A stretch of DNA of 64,000 nucleotides from Rhizobium sp. R635 (GCF_002211285.1 NZ_LOKX01000033.1:1-64000); one strand, 5' to 3'; shown: positions 46,251-56,188, counted from the first letter of the stretch. Notes: generated by a model from the sequence alone, not told the origin. Made by a program: numbers and translations.

Positions 46251-47222
46251 ATGGATTATTATGACATCTTCATCAGCGTTCTGAGCTCGACGATCCGGCT
46301 GTCGATCCCGCTGATCTTCACCGCGCTCGCCGGCCTGTTTTCGGAACGCGCCGGCATCTTCGATATCGGTCTCGAAGGAAAGATGCTGGGCTCGGCCTTC
46401 GCCGCCGCCTGTATCGCCTATCTCACCGGTTCGGCCTGGCTGGGCCTCGGCGCCGGCATCGTCTGCTCGGTGGCGCTCAGCCTGGTGCACGGTTTTGCCT
46501 CGATCACCAATCGCGGCAACCAGATCGTCTCAGGTGTGGCCATCAACTTCTTCATTGCCGGTATCACCATCGTGCTCGGCCAGGCCTGGTTCGGCCAGGG
46601 CGGCCGCACGCCGCAGCTGTCGGCGGATGCGCGCTTTGCGCCGATCATCCTGCCGGGTGCCGATGCCGCCCGCGATATCCCGATCCTCGGGCCGCTCTAC
46701 GCCAACGTCATTTCAGGCAACAATATCCTCACCTATCTCGCTTTCCTCGCCGTGCCCTTCTCCTGGTGGGTGCTTTACCGCACGCGCTTCGGCTTGCGGA
46801 TGCGCGCGGTTGGCGAAAATCCGGGCGCGGTCGATACGGCAGGCATTTCGGTCGCCTGGCTGCGCTATCGCGCCGTCATGTGTGCCGGCATTCTCTGCGG
46901 CTTTTCCGGCACTTACCTCGCGATCGCCCAATCCGCCGCCTTCATAAAGGACATGTCGGCCGGCAAGGGCTATATCGCGCTTGCCGCCCTCGTCTTCGCC
47001 AAGTGGAAGCCGGTGCCGGTGATGTTTGCCTGCCTGCTTTTCGGCTTCCTCGATGCGCTGGCGAACTTCATGCAGGGCAAGCAGGTGCCGCTGGTCGGTG
47101 AAGTGCCGGTCCAGGTCTTCCAGGCGCTGCCCTATATCCTGACCTGCGTCCTGCTTGCCGGATTCATCGGTGTCGCAATCCCGCCGAAGGCCGGCGGCGT
47201 ACCTTATACGAAGGAGCGTTGA
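46251..47222 (+). CDS. nucleoside ABC transporter permease 2
   Basis: The 323-residue permease carries FSERAGIFDIGLEGKMLGSAF and GYIALAALVFAKWKPV, motifs of the second permease of BMP-type nucleoside importers. About eight membrane segments are visible. GAGGAGCGG precedes the ATG, ten bases after permease 1. Confidence 0.9.
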   Translation: MDYYDIFISVLSSTIRLSIPLIFTALAGLFSERAGIFDIGLEGKMLGSAFAAACIAYLTGSAWLGLGAGIVCSVALSLVHGFASITNRGNQIVSGVAINFFIAGITIVLGQAWFGQGGRTPQLSADARFAPIILPGADAARDIPILGPLYANVISGNNILTYLAFLAVPFSWWVLYRTRFGLRMRAVGENPGAVDTAGISVAWLRYRAVMCAGILCGFSGTYLAIAQSAAFIKDMSAGKGYIALAALVFAKWKPVPVMFACLLFGFLDALANFMQGKQVPLVGEVPVQVFQALPYILTCVLLAGFIGVAIPPKAGGVPYTKER

Positions 47223-47224
47223 TC

Positions 47225-47614
47225 ATGTCTCACGACCTGTTCGAAGCCGCCCGCGGCGCCATGGCCTTTGCCCATGCGCCCTATTCGAAATTCCCGGTCG
47301 GCGCGGCGATCCGCGCCGAAGATGGCAAGGTTTATACCGGCGCCAACATCGAGAACCTCTCCTTTCCGCAAGGCTGGTGCGCCGAACCGACAGCGATCGG
47401 CGCCATGATCATGGGCGGGGCGAAGAAGATCGTGGAAATGGCCGTCATCGCGGAGAAGCTGCCGCTCTGCCCGCCCTGCGGCGGCTGCCGGCAAAAGATC
47501 TCCGAATTCGCCTCCAAGGACACCAAGATCTATCTCTGTGACGAAGCCGGCGTGAAGAAGACGATGACGATGGAAGAGCTTCTTCCCTTCAGCTTCGAGA
47601 CGGAACTCGGATGA
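47225..47614 (+). CDS. cdd: cytidine deaminase
   Basis: The 129-residue enzyme deaminates cytidine and deoxycytidine to uridine forms. The zinc site is TGANIENLSFPQGWCAEPTAIG (Cys and catalytic Glu) and PPCGGCRQ (two Cys), the all-cysteine tetrameric type. The residue after CAE is Pro where most tetrameric enzymes have Arg. AGGAG lies eight bases before the ATG. The gene follows the importer permease by two bases and overlaps the next gene by four. Confidence 0.92.
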   Translation: MSHDLFEAARGAMAFAHAPYSKFPVGAAIRAEDGKVYTGANIENLSFPQGWCAEPTAIGAMIMGGAKKIVEMAVIAEKLPLCPPCGGCRQKISEFASKDTKIYLCDEAGVKKTMTMEELLPFSFETELG

Positions 47615-48450
47615 AGGCGACGGTCAGCCTGCTCGCCGCATTGCTTGGTGGCATCAAGCCGCGCCACGGTATCGTGCTCGGCTCCGGCCTCGGCTCGCTC
47701 GTCGGGGAGCTGGAGGGCGCCGTCCACGTCCCCTACAAGGATCTGCCGGGCTTTCCCGTCAGCGCCGTCTCTGGCCATGCCGGTGAAGTCGTCGCCGGCC
47801 GGCTTGGCGGCGTGCCTGTCATCATGCTCTCCGGCCGCGTTCACTATTACGAAAAGGGCGATGCCGGCGCCATGCGCCTGCCGATAGAGGTGCTGAAGGC
47901 GCTCGGTGTCGAGGTGCTGATCCTGACCAATTCGGCCGGGTCGCTGCGTGACGACATGCCGCCCGGTTCGGTGATGCAGATTACCGACCACATCAACTAT
48001 TCCGGCATGAACCCGCTGATCGGCGAGGAAAGCGACCGCCGTTTCGTCGGCATGACCAATGCCTATGATGCCGGCCTTGCAGCGGCGATGCAGAAGGCTG
48101 CGGCAAAGCTCGAGATCGAGCTGGCGCAGGGTGTCTACATGTGGCTCTCCGGCCCGAGCTTCGAAACGCCGGCCGAAATCCGCATGGCGCGCATTCTCGG
48201 CGCCGATGCCGTCGGCATGTCGACGGTGCCCGAGGTCATCATTGCAAGAATGCTGGGTCTGAGGGTTGCAGCCGCTTCCGTTATCACCAACTATGGGGCA
48301 GGCATGACCGGCAATGAGCTCAGCCATGAGGAAACCAAGGACATGGCGCCCATCGGCGGCGCCCGTCTTGCCGCCATATTGAAAGACATGATTGCGGCTG
48401 GAGCAATTCCAGGAAAAGTGCGAAGCGGTTTTCCGTCCGGAATTGCGTAA
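47611..48450 (+). CDS. purine nucleoside phosphorylase (trimeric type)
   Basis: The 279-residue enzyme splits purine (deoxy)nucleosides with phosphate. GIVLGSGLGSLV (phosphate site), SGRVHYYEKGD, LTNSAGSL, WLSGPSFETPAEIR, VGMSTVPEVI and SVITNYGAGM mark the trimeric PNP family (PunA/XapA group). The last 16 residues (from GAIPGKV) and the stop codon lie inside a mosaic intergenic repeat that occurs again near 61.9 kb, so the natural C-terminus may have been replaced by repeat-encoded residues. Confidence 0.93.
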   Translation: MKATVSLLAALLGGIKPRHGIVLGSGLGSLVGELEGAVHVPYKDLPGFPVSAVSGHAGEVVAGRLGGVPVIMLSGRVHYYEKGDAGAMRLPIEVLKALGVEVLILTNSAGSLRDDMPPGSVMQITDHINYSGMNPLIGEESDRRFVGMTNAYDAGLAAAMQKAAAKLEIELAQGVYMWLSGPSFETPAEIRMARILGADAVGMSTVPEVIIARMLGLRVAAASVITNYGAGMTGNELSHEETKDMAPIGGARLAAILKDMIAAGAIPGKVRSGFPSGIA

Positions 48451-48616
48451 AAACAAAAAGTTAGAGCGGTTCTGCGTTTCCGTGAAAACCTGAACCGCTC
48501 TAGAACAGGATGATTTTAGGCCGGGTAGGCCTAAAATCTGAATCTTGTTCTACATTAAATAGTGAGAGCATGATGTTGTCCGAAAACCGCTCACACTTTT
48601 CGGCATCATGCTCTAG
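48401..48616 (+). repeat. Rhizobium intergenic mosaic element (RIME-like), long copy
   Basis: The element starts at GAGCAATTCCAG inside the 3' end of the phosphorylase gene. Its first module (48401-48467) recurs with a 12-base deletion at 61897-61951. Three consecutive hairpins follow: AGAGCGGTTC/GAACCGCTCT (about 48464-48503), a long GATTTTAGGCC/GGCCTAAAATC hairpin (about 48505-48552), and GAGCATGATG/CATCATGCTC with TCCGAAAA/TTTTCGG inside (about 48567-48613). I recognise this style as the mosaic elements of Rhizobium and Agrobacterium. The right edge lies next to the AGAGGAAG ribosome site of deoC. Confidence 0.8.
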
Positions 48617-48627
48617 AGGAAGTGAAA

Positions 48628-49404
48628 ATGAATAGCCATTCCATCCGGGAAACGGCGGCTGTTGCCCTTTCCCTGCTCGATCTCACCAATCTGAAGGACG
48701 ATTGCACGGAAGCCCAGATCGATGCGCTTTGTGCCCGCGCGCAGACGCCCTACGGCAACAGCGCCGCGATCTGCATCTGGCCGCGTTTCGTCGCCCATGC
48801 CCGCAATATTCTCGGCACCGCCCATGCCGTGCGCATCGCGACCGTTGTCAACTTCCCCTCCGGCGATATGGAGGTTGCCGATGTCGCCGCTGAAACACGC
48901 GAAGCCATCGCCGACGGCGCCGATGAAATCGATCTGGTCATTCCCTACCGCAAGCTGCTTGCCGGCAATGAAAAGGCAGTGACCGACATGGTGAGGGCCG
49001 TTCGCGCCGAGTGCGCCGGTCCCGTTCTCCTCAAGGTCATCATCGAGACAGGCGAGCTCAAGGATGCGGCCCTGATCCGCCGCGCCTCGGAACTCGCCAT
49101 CGAAGCCGGCGCCGATTTCATCAAGACTTCCACAGGCAAGGTCGCCGTTAACGCGACGCTCGAAGCCGCCGACATCATGATCCGCTCCATTCGCGAAAGT
49201 GGACGCAAGGTGGGCTTCAAGCCGGCAGGCGGCATCGGCTCGGTCGCCGATGCGGCGCTCTACCTGAGCCTTGCCGAGACCATCATGGCGCCGGACTGGG
49301 CGATGCCGTCGACCTTCCGCTTCGGCGCCTCCAGCCTGCTCGACGATATACTGGCGGTTCTCGGCGGAGCACAGTCGGTATCGGCTGCGGCATCGAGCTA
49401 TTGA
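48628..49404 (+). CDS. deoC: deoxyribose-phosphate aldolase
   Basis: The 258-residue class I aldolase cleaves 2-deoxyribose 5-phosphate to glyceraldehyde 3-phosphate and acetaldehyde. The Schiff-base lysine is in GADFIKTSTGK, and LLKVIIETGEL plus KPAGGIGSVADA are conserved. AGGAAG lies five bases before the ATG at 48628 and adjoins the mosaic repeat. deoA begins two bases after its stop. Confidence 0.95.
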   Translation: MNSHSIRETAAVALSLLDLTNLKDDCTEAQIDALCARAQTPYGNSAAICIWPRFVAHARNILGTAHAVRIATVVNFPSGDMEVADVAAETREAIADGADEIDLVIPYRKLLAGNEKAVTDMVRAVRAECAGPVLLKVIIETGELKDAALIRRASELAIEAGADFIKTSTGKVAVNATLEAADIMIRSIRESGRKVGFKPAGGIGSVADAALYLSLAETIMAPDWAMPSTFRFGASSLLDDILAVLGGAQSVSAAASSY

Positions 49405-49405
49405 A

Positions 49406-50713
49406 ATGATCCCGCAGGAGATCATCCGGCGCAAGCGCAATGGCGAGGAGCTTAGCTCCGTCGATATCAGCTCCTTCATCGGCGCGCTCGCCGCCGGGCA
49501 GCTATCGGAAGGCCAAATCGGCGCCTTCGCCATGGCCGTTTGGTTCAAGGGCATGTCACGAGAGGAAATCGTGGCCCTGACGCTGGCGATGGCCGATTCC
49601 GGCGACCGGCTGGAATGGACCGATATCGATCGTCCGATCGCCGATAAACATTCGACCGGAGGCGTCGGCGACAATGTTTCGCTGATGCTGGCGCCGATCG
49701 CGGCCGCCTGCGGCCTCGCCGTTCCGATGATATCGGGGCGCGGTCTCGGCCATACCGGCGGCACGCTGGATAAGCTCGAATCCATTCCAGGCTATACGAT
49801 CACCCCGGATGCCGGCCTGTTCCGCAGGGTGGTGAAGGAGGCGGGGTGCGCCATCATCGGCCAGACCGGAGCCTTGGCGCCCGCCGATGGCAGGCTCTAT
49901 GCCGTGCGTGATGTGACCGCCACAGTCGATTCCATTCCGCTCATCACGGCTTCCATCCTGTCGAAGAAACTCGCGGCCGGGCTTCAGACGCTGGTGCTCG
50001 ACGTCAAGGTCGGCAACGGCGCTTTCATGGCCGATCGCCATCAGGCGGAGATCCTGGCGCGTTCCCTGGTCGAAGTGGCCAATGGTGCAGGGGTGAAGAC
50101 CTCGGCGCTGATCACCGACATGAATGAGCCCCTTGCCGATAGCGCCGGCAATGCCGTCGAAATGCGCAACTGCCTGGATTTCCTGGCGGGCAGGAAAGAG
50201 AATACGCGGCTCGATACCGTCGTTCTCGCCTTCGCCGCCGAAATGCTGGTGAAATCGGGAACTGCCGCTTCGCCCGACGAAGGTGAGCGGGTGGCGCGTC
50301 AGGCCCTGTCGTCGGGAAAGGCGGCTGAGGTTTTTGCGCGCATGGTCTCCATGCTCGGCGGCCCCGGCGATCTCATCGAGAACCCCGATAACTACCTGGC
50401 CAGGGCCCCAATCGAAAAGCCCGTCACGGCCGTCCGATCCGGCTGGCTTGCCGCCTGCGACGCCCGCGGTATCGGCGTCAGCGTCATCGATCTCGGCGGC
50501 GGAAGACGCCATCCGGCAGACCGCATCGATCACCGTGTCGGCTTCTCCGAACTCCTGCCGCTCGGCACCCGCGTGAATGCCGGCGAGCCGATCGCCCTCG
50601 TTCATGCCGCCGACGAAGACGCAGCCGAGCGGGCAGCCGCAGCACTCGCCGCGCATTACCGCATTAGTGAGGACGAGCCGGCGCTCGGCCCTGTCATTGC
50701 GGGCCTTGTCTGA
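49406..50713 (+). CDS. deoA: thymidine phosphorylase
   Basis: The 435-residue enzyme phosphorolyses thymidine and deoxyuridine to the base and deoxyribose 1-phosphate. The family signature region with DKHSTGGVGDNVSLML, SGRGLGHTGGTLDKLESIPG and LVLDVKVGNGAFM is intact, and the C-terminal PYNP domain is present. No good ribosome site is visible, so translation is probably coupled to deoC, whose stop is one base before this ATG. It is the last gene of the plus-strand salvage operon. Confidence 0.95.
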   Translation: MIPQEIIRRKRNGEELSSVDISSFIGALAAGQLSEGQIGAFAMAVWFKGMSREEIVALTLAMADSGDRLEWTDIDRPIADKHSTGGVGDNVSLMLAPIAAACGLAVPMISGRGLGHTGGTLDKLESIPGYTITPDAGLFRRVVKEAGCAIIGQTGALAPADGRLYAVRDVTATVDSIPLITASILSKKLAAGLQTLVLDVKVGNGAFMADRHQAEILARSLVEVANGAGVKTSALITDMNEPLADSAGNAVEMRNCLDFLAGRKENTRLDTVVLAFAAEMLVKSGTAASPDEGERVARQALSSGKAAEVFARMVSMLGGPGDLIENPDNYLARAPIEKPVTAVRSGWLAACDARGIGVSVIDLGGGRRHPADRIDHRVGFSELLPLGTRVNAGEPIALVHAADEDAAERAAAALAAHYRISEDEPALGPVIAGLV

Positions 50714-50719
50714 CGCGGA

Positions 50720-51253
50720 TTATTGCTTGAGGCTGAGCGAGCCGTCGGCGACGGAATAGGAGGCGAGCTTCTGCAGGAAGCTCATGCCGACCAGCGTCGT
50801 CGTCAGGGCTTCATCCCTGAGGACGAAGGCCTCGACGTCGCGGACGCGAATGCCGCCGATTTCGATCCGGTCGAGCGTCACATGCGCGGCCTTCGTCTGG
50901 CCGTTTGCGGTGTTCACGCCGTAGCGGAAATCGAGCCGGTTGGCCGTGAAACCGAGCCGGCGGGCAAGCGTCTCGTTGAGTGCGACATAGGTGGCGCCGG
51001 TGTCGATCAGACCCTGCACCAGCTTGCCGTTCATTTTGAAGCTGCCGATATAGTGGCCCTGCGCATCTGCCTGCAGGCGGATCATATTGCTGCCGGAGAC
51101 GGGCGCGGCTGCTGCGGGCTTGTCGCTGTCGGTCGAGACATAGTTGGCGGAGAGGGCTTCGGCAGGCTGCTGGCCGGCGCCGCCGAAGAAGGAAGGCACC
51201 TGTGTGGCGAGCACCGCGGCGATGCTGGCGAATATGACGGTACGCACGAGCAT
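50720..51253 (-). CDS. membrane-anchored retropepsin-like aspartic protease
   Basis: The 177-residue product begins with a membrane anchor (VRTVIFASIAAVLATQVPSFF) and has one clan AA aspartic protease domain: LIDTGATYVALNETLARRLGF with the DTGA active site, and VGMSFLQKL near the end. Single-domain retropepsin-like proteins act as dimers, here in the periplasm. AAGGA precedes the ATG at 51253. It lies convergent to deoA and seems unrelated to the salvage pathway. Confidence 0.85.
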   Translation of the reverse strand: MLVRTVIFASIAAVLATQVPSFFGGAGQQPAEALSANYVSTDSDKPAAAAPVSGSNMIRLQADAQGHYIGSFKMNGKLVQGLIDTGATYVALNETLARRLGFTANRLDFRYGVNTANGQTKAAHVTLDRIEIGGIRVRDVEAFVLRDEALTTTLVGMSFLQKLASYSVADGSLSLKQ

Positions 51254-51352
51254 GAAACAGAAATCCTTCCTGTATAAACCCCGCTTCATGCGGGGCTTCA
51301 TGCTTCAAGCTTGCTACGCCTCAAGTGCTGACAAGTTGCTAATATCGGCAGC

Positions 51353-51382
51353 AAAAAAGGCCCGGAGTGAACCGCCGGGCCT
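51353..51382 (-). terminator. intrinsic terminator after upp
   Basis: On the minus strand GGCCCGG and its complement CCGGGCC flank a 9-base loop and are followed by TTTTTT. It lies about 35 bases after the upp stop. Confidence 0.85.
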
Positions 51383-51415
51383 CGAAGTCTTTCGATTTGG
51401 TAAAGAAAACTGAAA

Positions 51416-52045
51416 TTACTTGGTGCCGTACATGCGGTCGCCGGCATCGCCGAGGCCGGGCACGATATAGCCCTTCTCGTTGAGATGGCTGTCGATCGCC
51501 GCGGTGAAGACGGGAACGTCGGGATGCGCCGCGCGGAAATTGCGGATGCCTTCCGGGGCGGCAAGCAGGCAGAGGAAACGGATATTGTGAGCGCCGCGCT
51601 CCTTGAGCTTGTCGATTGCCGCGATCGATGAGTTGCCGGTTGCCAGCATCGGGTCGACGACGATGATCAGACGCTCGGCCACATCTTCCGGCGCCTTGAA
51701 ATAATATTCGACCGGCTGCAGTGTTTCGTGATCGCGGTAGACGCCGATATGCGACACGCGGGCGGAAGGCACGAGATCGAGCATGCCTTCGAGCAGCCCG
51801 TTGCCGGCGCGCAGGATCGAGGCGAAGACCAGCTTCTTGCCTTCCAGGATCGGCGACTCGATCGTCTGCAGCGGCGTCTCGATCGTTTCCATCGTCAGTT
51901 CGAGATCGCGGGTCACTTCGTAACAGAGCAGGGTGGAAATTTCGCGCAGCAGGCGCCGGAAACTTCCCGTCGATGTCTCCTTGCGCCGCATGATGGTGAG
52001 CTTGTGCTGCACAAGCGGATGATCGATGACCGTGACGCCGTCCAT
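51416..52045 (-). CDS. upp: uracil phosphoribosyltransferase
   Basis: The 209-residue enzyme makes UMP from uracil and PRPP. The N-terminal [21 protein letters not shown] matches the family, and the PRPP loop is [16 protein letters not shown]-terminal [14 protein letters not shown] is conserved. I prefer the Met at 52045 because alignment with known Upp proteins begins there; another Met lies five codons earlier. Confidence 0.96.
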   Translation of the reverse strand: MDGVTVIDHPLVQHKLTIMRRKETSTGSFRRLLREISTLLCYEVTRDLELTMETIETPLQTIESPILEGKKLVFASILRAGNGLLEGMLDLVPSARVSHIGVYRDHETLQPVEYYFKAPEDVAERLIIVVDPMLATGNSSIAAIDKLKERGAHNIRFLCLLAAPEGIRNFRAAHPDVPVFTAAIDSHLNEKGYIVPGLGDAGDRMYGTK

Positions 52046-52147
52046 GGGGAAGCCTTTCATTCTTTCTATCGAATGTTTCTTTCACGGAAATCGGCCCGAC
52101 CGCAAGAGTGAAGCCGAATTTGCGCCGATCTTCCCCAGCCTCTCGCC

Positions 52148-53116
52148 TTACAGGCGGGCGAGCAGCGCCTTCCGCGTCTCGTCGTCGACGAAGGCCGCTT
52201 CGATTGCGGTGCGCGTCATGGCGTTGATCTCCGCATCGTCGAAGCCGAAAACGTCGGCGGCAAGCTCGTATTCCCGCTTCAGCGACGTATGGAAGAAAGG
52301 CGGATCGTCCGAGCTGATCGTCACCTGCACGCCGGCCTCCTTCAGCCGGCGCAGCGGATGCGAAACAAAGTCGGGAAAGACTTTGAGCGCGATATTGGAG
52401 CCTGGGCAGACTTCGAGCACGGTGCCGAGATCGGCAAGACGCTTCACCAGATCGAGATCCTCGATGGCGCGCACCCCATGGCCGATGCGCGAGGGGCGCA
52501 CGGCATCGAGCGCATCGGCGACACTGAAGGCGCCGCACACCTCGCCGGCATGGATGGTGAGCCCCAGGCCGGCATCGCGGGCGATATCGAAAGCTCTGAC
52601 ATAATCGGCGACGCGGCCCATGCGTTCCTCGCCGGCAAGGTTGAAGCCGGTGATCAACGGATTGTCGGCCTTTGCCGCATATTCGGCGGCACCGATCACG
52701 CTTTCCGGGCCGAAATGCCGCTCGCCGGTCACGATCAGCCGGGCCTCGATGCCGCTCTTTCCCCGAGCGCGCCGGATGCCTTCGCAGACGCCTGCAATAT
52801 AGGCATCGGCGCCGAGCCCGATCCGCTTGCCATGATCGGGTGACACGATGAGTTCGCTGTAGATCGTGTTGATGCCGGCGAGTTCGTCGAGATAGGTTTC
52901 GGTCAGAAGCGCATAGTCTTCCTCGGTCTTGTAGACCTCGGAAACCTTGTCGTAGCATTTGAGGAAGCTTGCGAAATCATGCCAGACATAGGTGCCGTCG
53001 CGAAGCTCTCCGCTGATGTCGACGCCGTATTTCCGCGCCTGCGCCTCGGTCAATGCAGGCGGCGCCGCACCCTCCAGATGGCAGTGCAGTTCGACCTTCT
53101 TCAAATGCGATGTCAC
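52148..53116 (-). CDS. add: adenosine deaminase
   Basis: The 322-residue zinc enzyme deaminates adenosine to inosine (or a related purine substrate). [11 protein letters not shown] (two His ligands), LTIHAGE (His and neighbouring residues), IGHG and SSDDPPFF (Asp pair) are all conserved. Its ATG overlaps the deoB stop by four bases, and upp follows after ~100 bases. Confidence 0.94.
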   Translation of the reverse strand: MTSHLKKVELHCHLEGAAPPALTEAQARKYGVDISGELRDGTYVWHDFASFLKCYDKVSEVYKTEEDYALLTETYLDELAGINTIYSELIVSPDHGKRIGLGADAYIAGVCEGIRRARGKSGIEARLIVTGERHFGPESVIGAAEYAAKADNPLITGFNLAGEERMGRVADYVRAFDIARDAGLGLTIHAGEVCGAFSVADALDAVRPSRIGHGVRAIEDLDLVKRLADLGTVLEVCPGSNIALKVFPDFVSHPLRRLKEAGVQVTISSDDPPFFHTSLKREYELAADVFGFDDAEINAMTRTAIEAAFVDDETRKALLARL

Positions 53117-54333
53117 AGAAAACTCCTTCCGTGCGGTCCGGCCGGAATGCCGAGATGCCGCGCAATGCTTTCGCCGATGTCGGCATAGGTGCGGCGCACG
53201 CCGATCGAACGCGATCGTATGCCGGGGCCGTAGGCAATGATCGGCACGCGTTCGCGCGTATGGTCCGTGCCGCGCCAGGTCGGATCGCAGCCATGGTCGG
53301 CGGTGAGCACGACGAGATCGCCTGACTTCAGCTTCTTGTGGACTTCCGGCAGGCGCGCGTCGAAGGCTTCGAGGGCGGCGGCATAACCCGGAACATCGCG
53401 GCGATGGCCGTAATTCATGTCGAAATCGACGAAATTGGTGAAGACGAGATCGCCGTCCTCAGCATCGTCGATTGCCGAAAGCGAGGCATCCATCAGCGCT
53501 GCGTTGCCGTTCGCCTTGATGACCCTCGAAATGCCCTGATGGGCGAAGATATCGCCGATCTTTCCCACGGCATGCACATGTCGTCCATGCTGGACAAGCC
53601 GGTCGAGCAACGTCGGCTCCGGCGGCAGCACGGAGAAGTCGCGCCGGTTTCCGGTGCGCTCAAACGTCGAAGCCGATTGGCCAATGAAGGGCCGGGCGAT
53701 GACGCGGCCGATATTGTAGGGATCGAGCAGTCCGCGGGCGACCCGGCAAAAGGTGAGCAGGCGTTCGAGGCCGAAATGCGCCTCATGCGCCGCAACCTGG
53801 AAGACCGAATCTGAGGATGTGTAGCAGATCGGCTTGCCGGTACGGATATGCTCCTCACCGAGCCGGGCGATGATATCCGTTCCCGAGGCATGGCAATTGC
53901 CGAGAATGCCGGGCACATCCCCTTCTCTGCACAACGTTTCTATGAGCTCCGGCGCAAAGGCGTCGCCCTCTGTCGGGAAATAGCCCCAATCGAAGTTGAC
54001 GGGCGTTCCGGCGATCTCCCAATGGCCCGATGGCGTATCCTTGCCGCGGGAGATTTCGCTGGCGGCCCCATAGACGCCGTAGACCTTCTCCGGGAGAGGC
54101 ATGCCGGCCGGAAACTGGCCGGACGCGGCCCGTGCGATATGCATCAGCCCGAGCTCGGACATATTCGGCAGGGAAAGCGGCCCGCTGCGCAGACCAGCAC
54201 GATCTCCGGCTCCGGCTGCGCAGAATTCGGCGATATGGCCGAGCGTATCGGCGCCCTCGTCGCCATAGGCCGCAGCATCCGGCGCGCCGCCGACGCCGAA
54301 GGAATCCAGAACGAAAAGAAAGGCACGCGCCAT
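53113..54333 (-). CDS. deoB: phosphopentomutase
   Basis: The 406-residue enzyme of the alkaline phosphatase superfamily moves phosphate between C1 and C5 of ribose and deoxyribose. The metal sites [16 protein letters not shown], the phosphorylated-Thr region [12 protein letters not shown] and [19 protein letters not shown] are complete. It links the phosphorylases to DeoC. The start at 54333 has only a weak GGGTG site; the longer frame upstream is not needed. It is the first gene of the deoB-add-upp unit. Confidence 0.96.
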   Translation of the reverse strand: MARAFLFVLDSFGVGGAPDAAAYGDEGADTLGHIAEFCAAGAGDRAGLRSGPLSLPNMSELGLMHIARAASGQFPAGMPLPEKVYGVYGAASEISRGKDTPSGHWEIAGTPVNFDWGYFPTEGDAFAPELIETLCREGDVPGILGNCHASGTDIIARLGEEHIRTGKPICYTSSDSVFQVAAHEAHFGLERLLTFCRVARGLLDPYNIGRVIARPFIGQSASTFERTGNRRDFSVLPPEPTLLDRLVQHGRHVHAVGKIGDIFAHQGISRVIKANGNAALMDASLSAIDDAEDGDLVFTNFVDFDMNYGHRRDVPGYAAALEAFDARLPEVHKKLKSGDLVVLTADHGCDPTWRGTDHTRERVPIIAYGPGIRSRSIGVRRTYADIGESIARHLGIPAGPHGRSFL

Positions 54334-54446
54334 TTTACACCCGAAAGAACCGATCGCCGACCCCTGAGAGATCGGGAGACGGCACAGGCTCAGCCATATA
54401 ATGCTGCGGTCGGCTTGGCAAATTCGGGAAGAGGGGAAAAGGCTGC

Positions 54447-55031
54447 TCAGCAGTCGCCGCAGGGGATGGAGTCGCCTTGCCGCTGGCGATAGAAATAGCT
54501 CCGGCTGATGGTGATCGTCCGGACGCCATCCGGCATGAAGTTCGGCGCGAACAGGAACATCGTGTAGGGAATGCTGAGCTCGGTGCGGACCAGGAAGCTG
54601 TTTGCCGTCTTCATGTCCGACGGCACGTCGGCCACGGTGGTGTTCTTGGCGTAGGGCACCGTCCCGTCCTGCGCCCACGACCACAGCACTTTCGCGTTGG
54701 CGCCGGCGTCGATGGTAATCCCTGTGATCTTCAGCTTCAGCGACGTCGTGTTGTAGGGTACGAACATCGCGGTGGCGACCGACGGCATCTGCGCAAGCGC
54801 GCTCTTCGTGACCGATTGCTGCTGGGTGACGATATCGGCGATCGTTCCTGCGGCGCGGGTCACGCGCTTGCTGACGCTGAGGCCGATCGTAATCTCGAAA
54901 GCGCCGATATAGAGCATGACGAGCACGGGAAAGAGGATTGCGAATTCGATCGCGCCGGCGCCCTTGCGCTCTCGTGCCAGCCGTCGCGCCGTCAATACAA
55001 CTCTGGTGAACGGATTGCGCAAGGCCATCAT
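54447..55031 (-). CDS. TadE-family pilus assembly protein (second)
   Basis: The 194-residue protein has the TadE-type N-terminal segment [30 protein letters not shown], where the pseudopilin-like Glu follows the Ile, then a periplasmic domain ending [18 protein letters not shown]. TadE and TadF minor pilins are processed by the prepilin peptidase and needed for Flp pilus assembly. Its ATG overlaps the stop of the neighbouring TadE-like gene. Confidence 0.85.
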   Translation of the reverse strand: MMALRNPFTRVVLTARRLARERKGAGAIEFAILFPVLVMLYIGAFEITIGLSVSKRVTRAAGTIADIVTQQQSVTKSALAQMPSVATAMFVPYNTTSLKLKITGITIDAGANAKVLWSWAQDGTVPYAKNTTVADVPSDMKTANSFLVRTELSIPYTMFLFAPNFMPDGVRTITISRSYFYRQRQGDSIPCGDC

Positions 55032-55663
55032 GGATACTGCTCGTTCTGGAAAGCCGTGGTCGCGACGATCAGATATTGCGTCGGCATCGAACCGTCCGAC
55101 GGCCTTATCGTCGTAATGTAAGGCCGGACCAGATCCGTGATGATTTCCCAGCGATAATAGGCGCGCAGCATGTTGATGGTGCCGGCGCCGCCCGGCGTAT
55201 ATTTGAAGGCTGCGGTGTTGATGTCGGCATATTTGTCGGTGGAGAGCTTGGGGATCGTCGTCGGGATGGCCGAAAAACTGCTGAAGGTCTGTACATCCAG
55301 GTAGAGTTTGCTGGGTGTGGCGACCTCGGTCGCCGAGCAGCTGATCAGGATTGAGATCTCGTTGCAGAAAGCCTGGCGGAACTGTGCCTGGTTCATATCG
55401 GTCGTGCGGCCGAGATTGTAGGTGATCTGCCCGGTTCGCATCCGTCGGCCCATCGTATCGACGGCGTTGGAGACGAGTTCCTCGGCCGCGAAGGCGACGA
55501 AGGTTTCGAGGATCGCGAAGATCACCATGAAATACGGAATGGCGAGCAGCGCGAATTCGATTGCCGCCGCGCCGTCGCGCGAACGGGCAAGCGAGCGCAA
55601 TCGTGAGAAACGGAACGGCGCGAAGGCGCGCGGCTTATCCGTCTTCTGATCAATGACCGTCAT
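55028..55663 (-). CDS. TadE-family pilus assembly protein (first)
   Basis: The 211-residue protein shows [28 protein letters not shown], the TadE-like processing and membrane segment, followed by a ~150-residue extracytoplasmic domain with a cysteine pair ([12 protein letters not shown]). It is co-directional with the second TadE-type gene and overlaps it by four bases. It is presumably a minor pilin of the pilus encoded to the right. Confidence 0.86.
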   Translation of the reverse strand: MTVIDQKTDKPRAFAPFRFSRLRSLARSRDGAAAIEFALLAIPYFMVIFAILETFVAFAAEELVSNAVDTMGRRMRTGQITYNLGRTTDMNQAQFRQAFCNEISILISCSATEVATPSKLYLDVQTFSSFSAIPTTIPKLSTDKYADINTAAFKYTPGGAGTINMLRAYYRWEIITDLVRPYITTIRPSDGSMPTQYLIVATTAFQNEQYP

Positions 55664-55780
55664 TGCCTGGACCCGTGCGACATTTTACAGCCGTCACACT
55701 AAGGTCCGTTCGTTGATTTTCCGTTTCAGCCTGATACGACGATTTTAACGAATGGCCGAAGAAGCCCGAAGGCGAGCCAA

Positions 55781-56188
55781 TCAGGGAGAGGCGGCGGCGG
55801 TAGCTTCCTGAGCATGCTGCTCGCAGTTCGGCGTGCAGGAAAGCACCGAGCGCTCCGTCTGCCGGTAGACGCGCACCGTATTGCCCTCGTCGATCGACAC
55901 CAGGATGCGTTCGTCGAGGATCGCATTGCCGTCGGCATCGAGCAGGACGAGATTGGTGGTGCCGAAGCTGCGTCCCGTGAGCACGATGGTCTTGGCATCG
56001 GCCACGGTCGCATCGGCGACCTTGGCGTTGCCGACGATCACCTTGCTGACCGGGCGGTCGAGCTTCAGGACGCGCGCGTGATCCATATAGACCCGCAGCA
56101 TGTCATCGTCTTCGGCCGAGGAAACGCCCGAAATACCGAAAACGGCGATCATGCCGGCAAAGAAAATGATTTTGCCGCTCGATGACAT
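55781..56188 (-). CDS. stand-alone secretin N-domain-like pilus protein
   Basis: The 135-residue product has a signal peptide (KIIFFAGMIAVFGISGVSSA) and one domain resembling the N-terminal region of CpaC/RcpA: LKLDRPVSKVIVGNAKVADATVADAKTIVLTGRSFGTTNLVLLDADGN in segments of the family. It lacks the secretin pore domain. GAGGACC precedes the ATG at 56188. Two cysteines (CTPNC) lie near the C-terminus. It could be a pilot or partner of the CpaC secretin ring (inference). Confidence 0.82.
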   Translation of the reverse strand: MSSSGKIIFFAGMIAVFGISGVSSAEDDDMLRVYMDHARVLKLDRPVSKVIVGNAKVADATVADAKTIVLTGRSFGTTNLVLLDADGNAILDERILVSIDEGNTVRVYRQTERSVLSCTPNCEQHAQEATAAASP

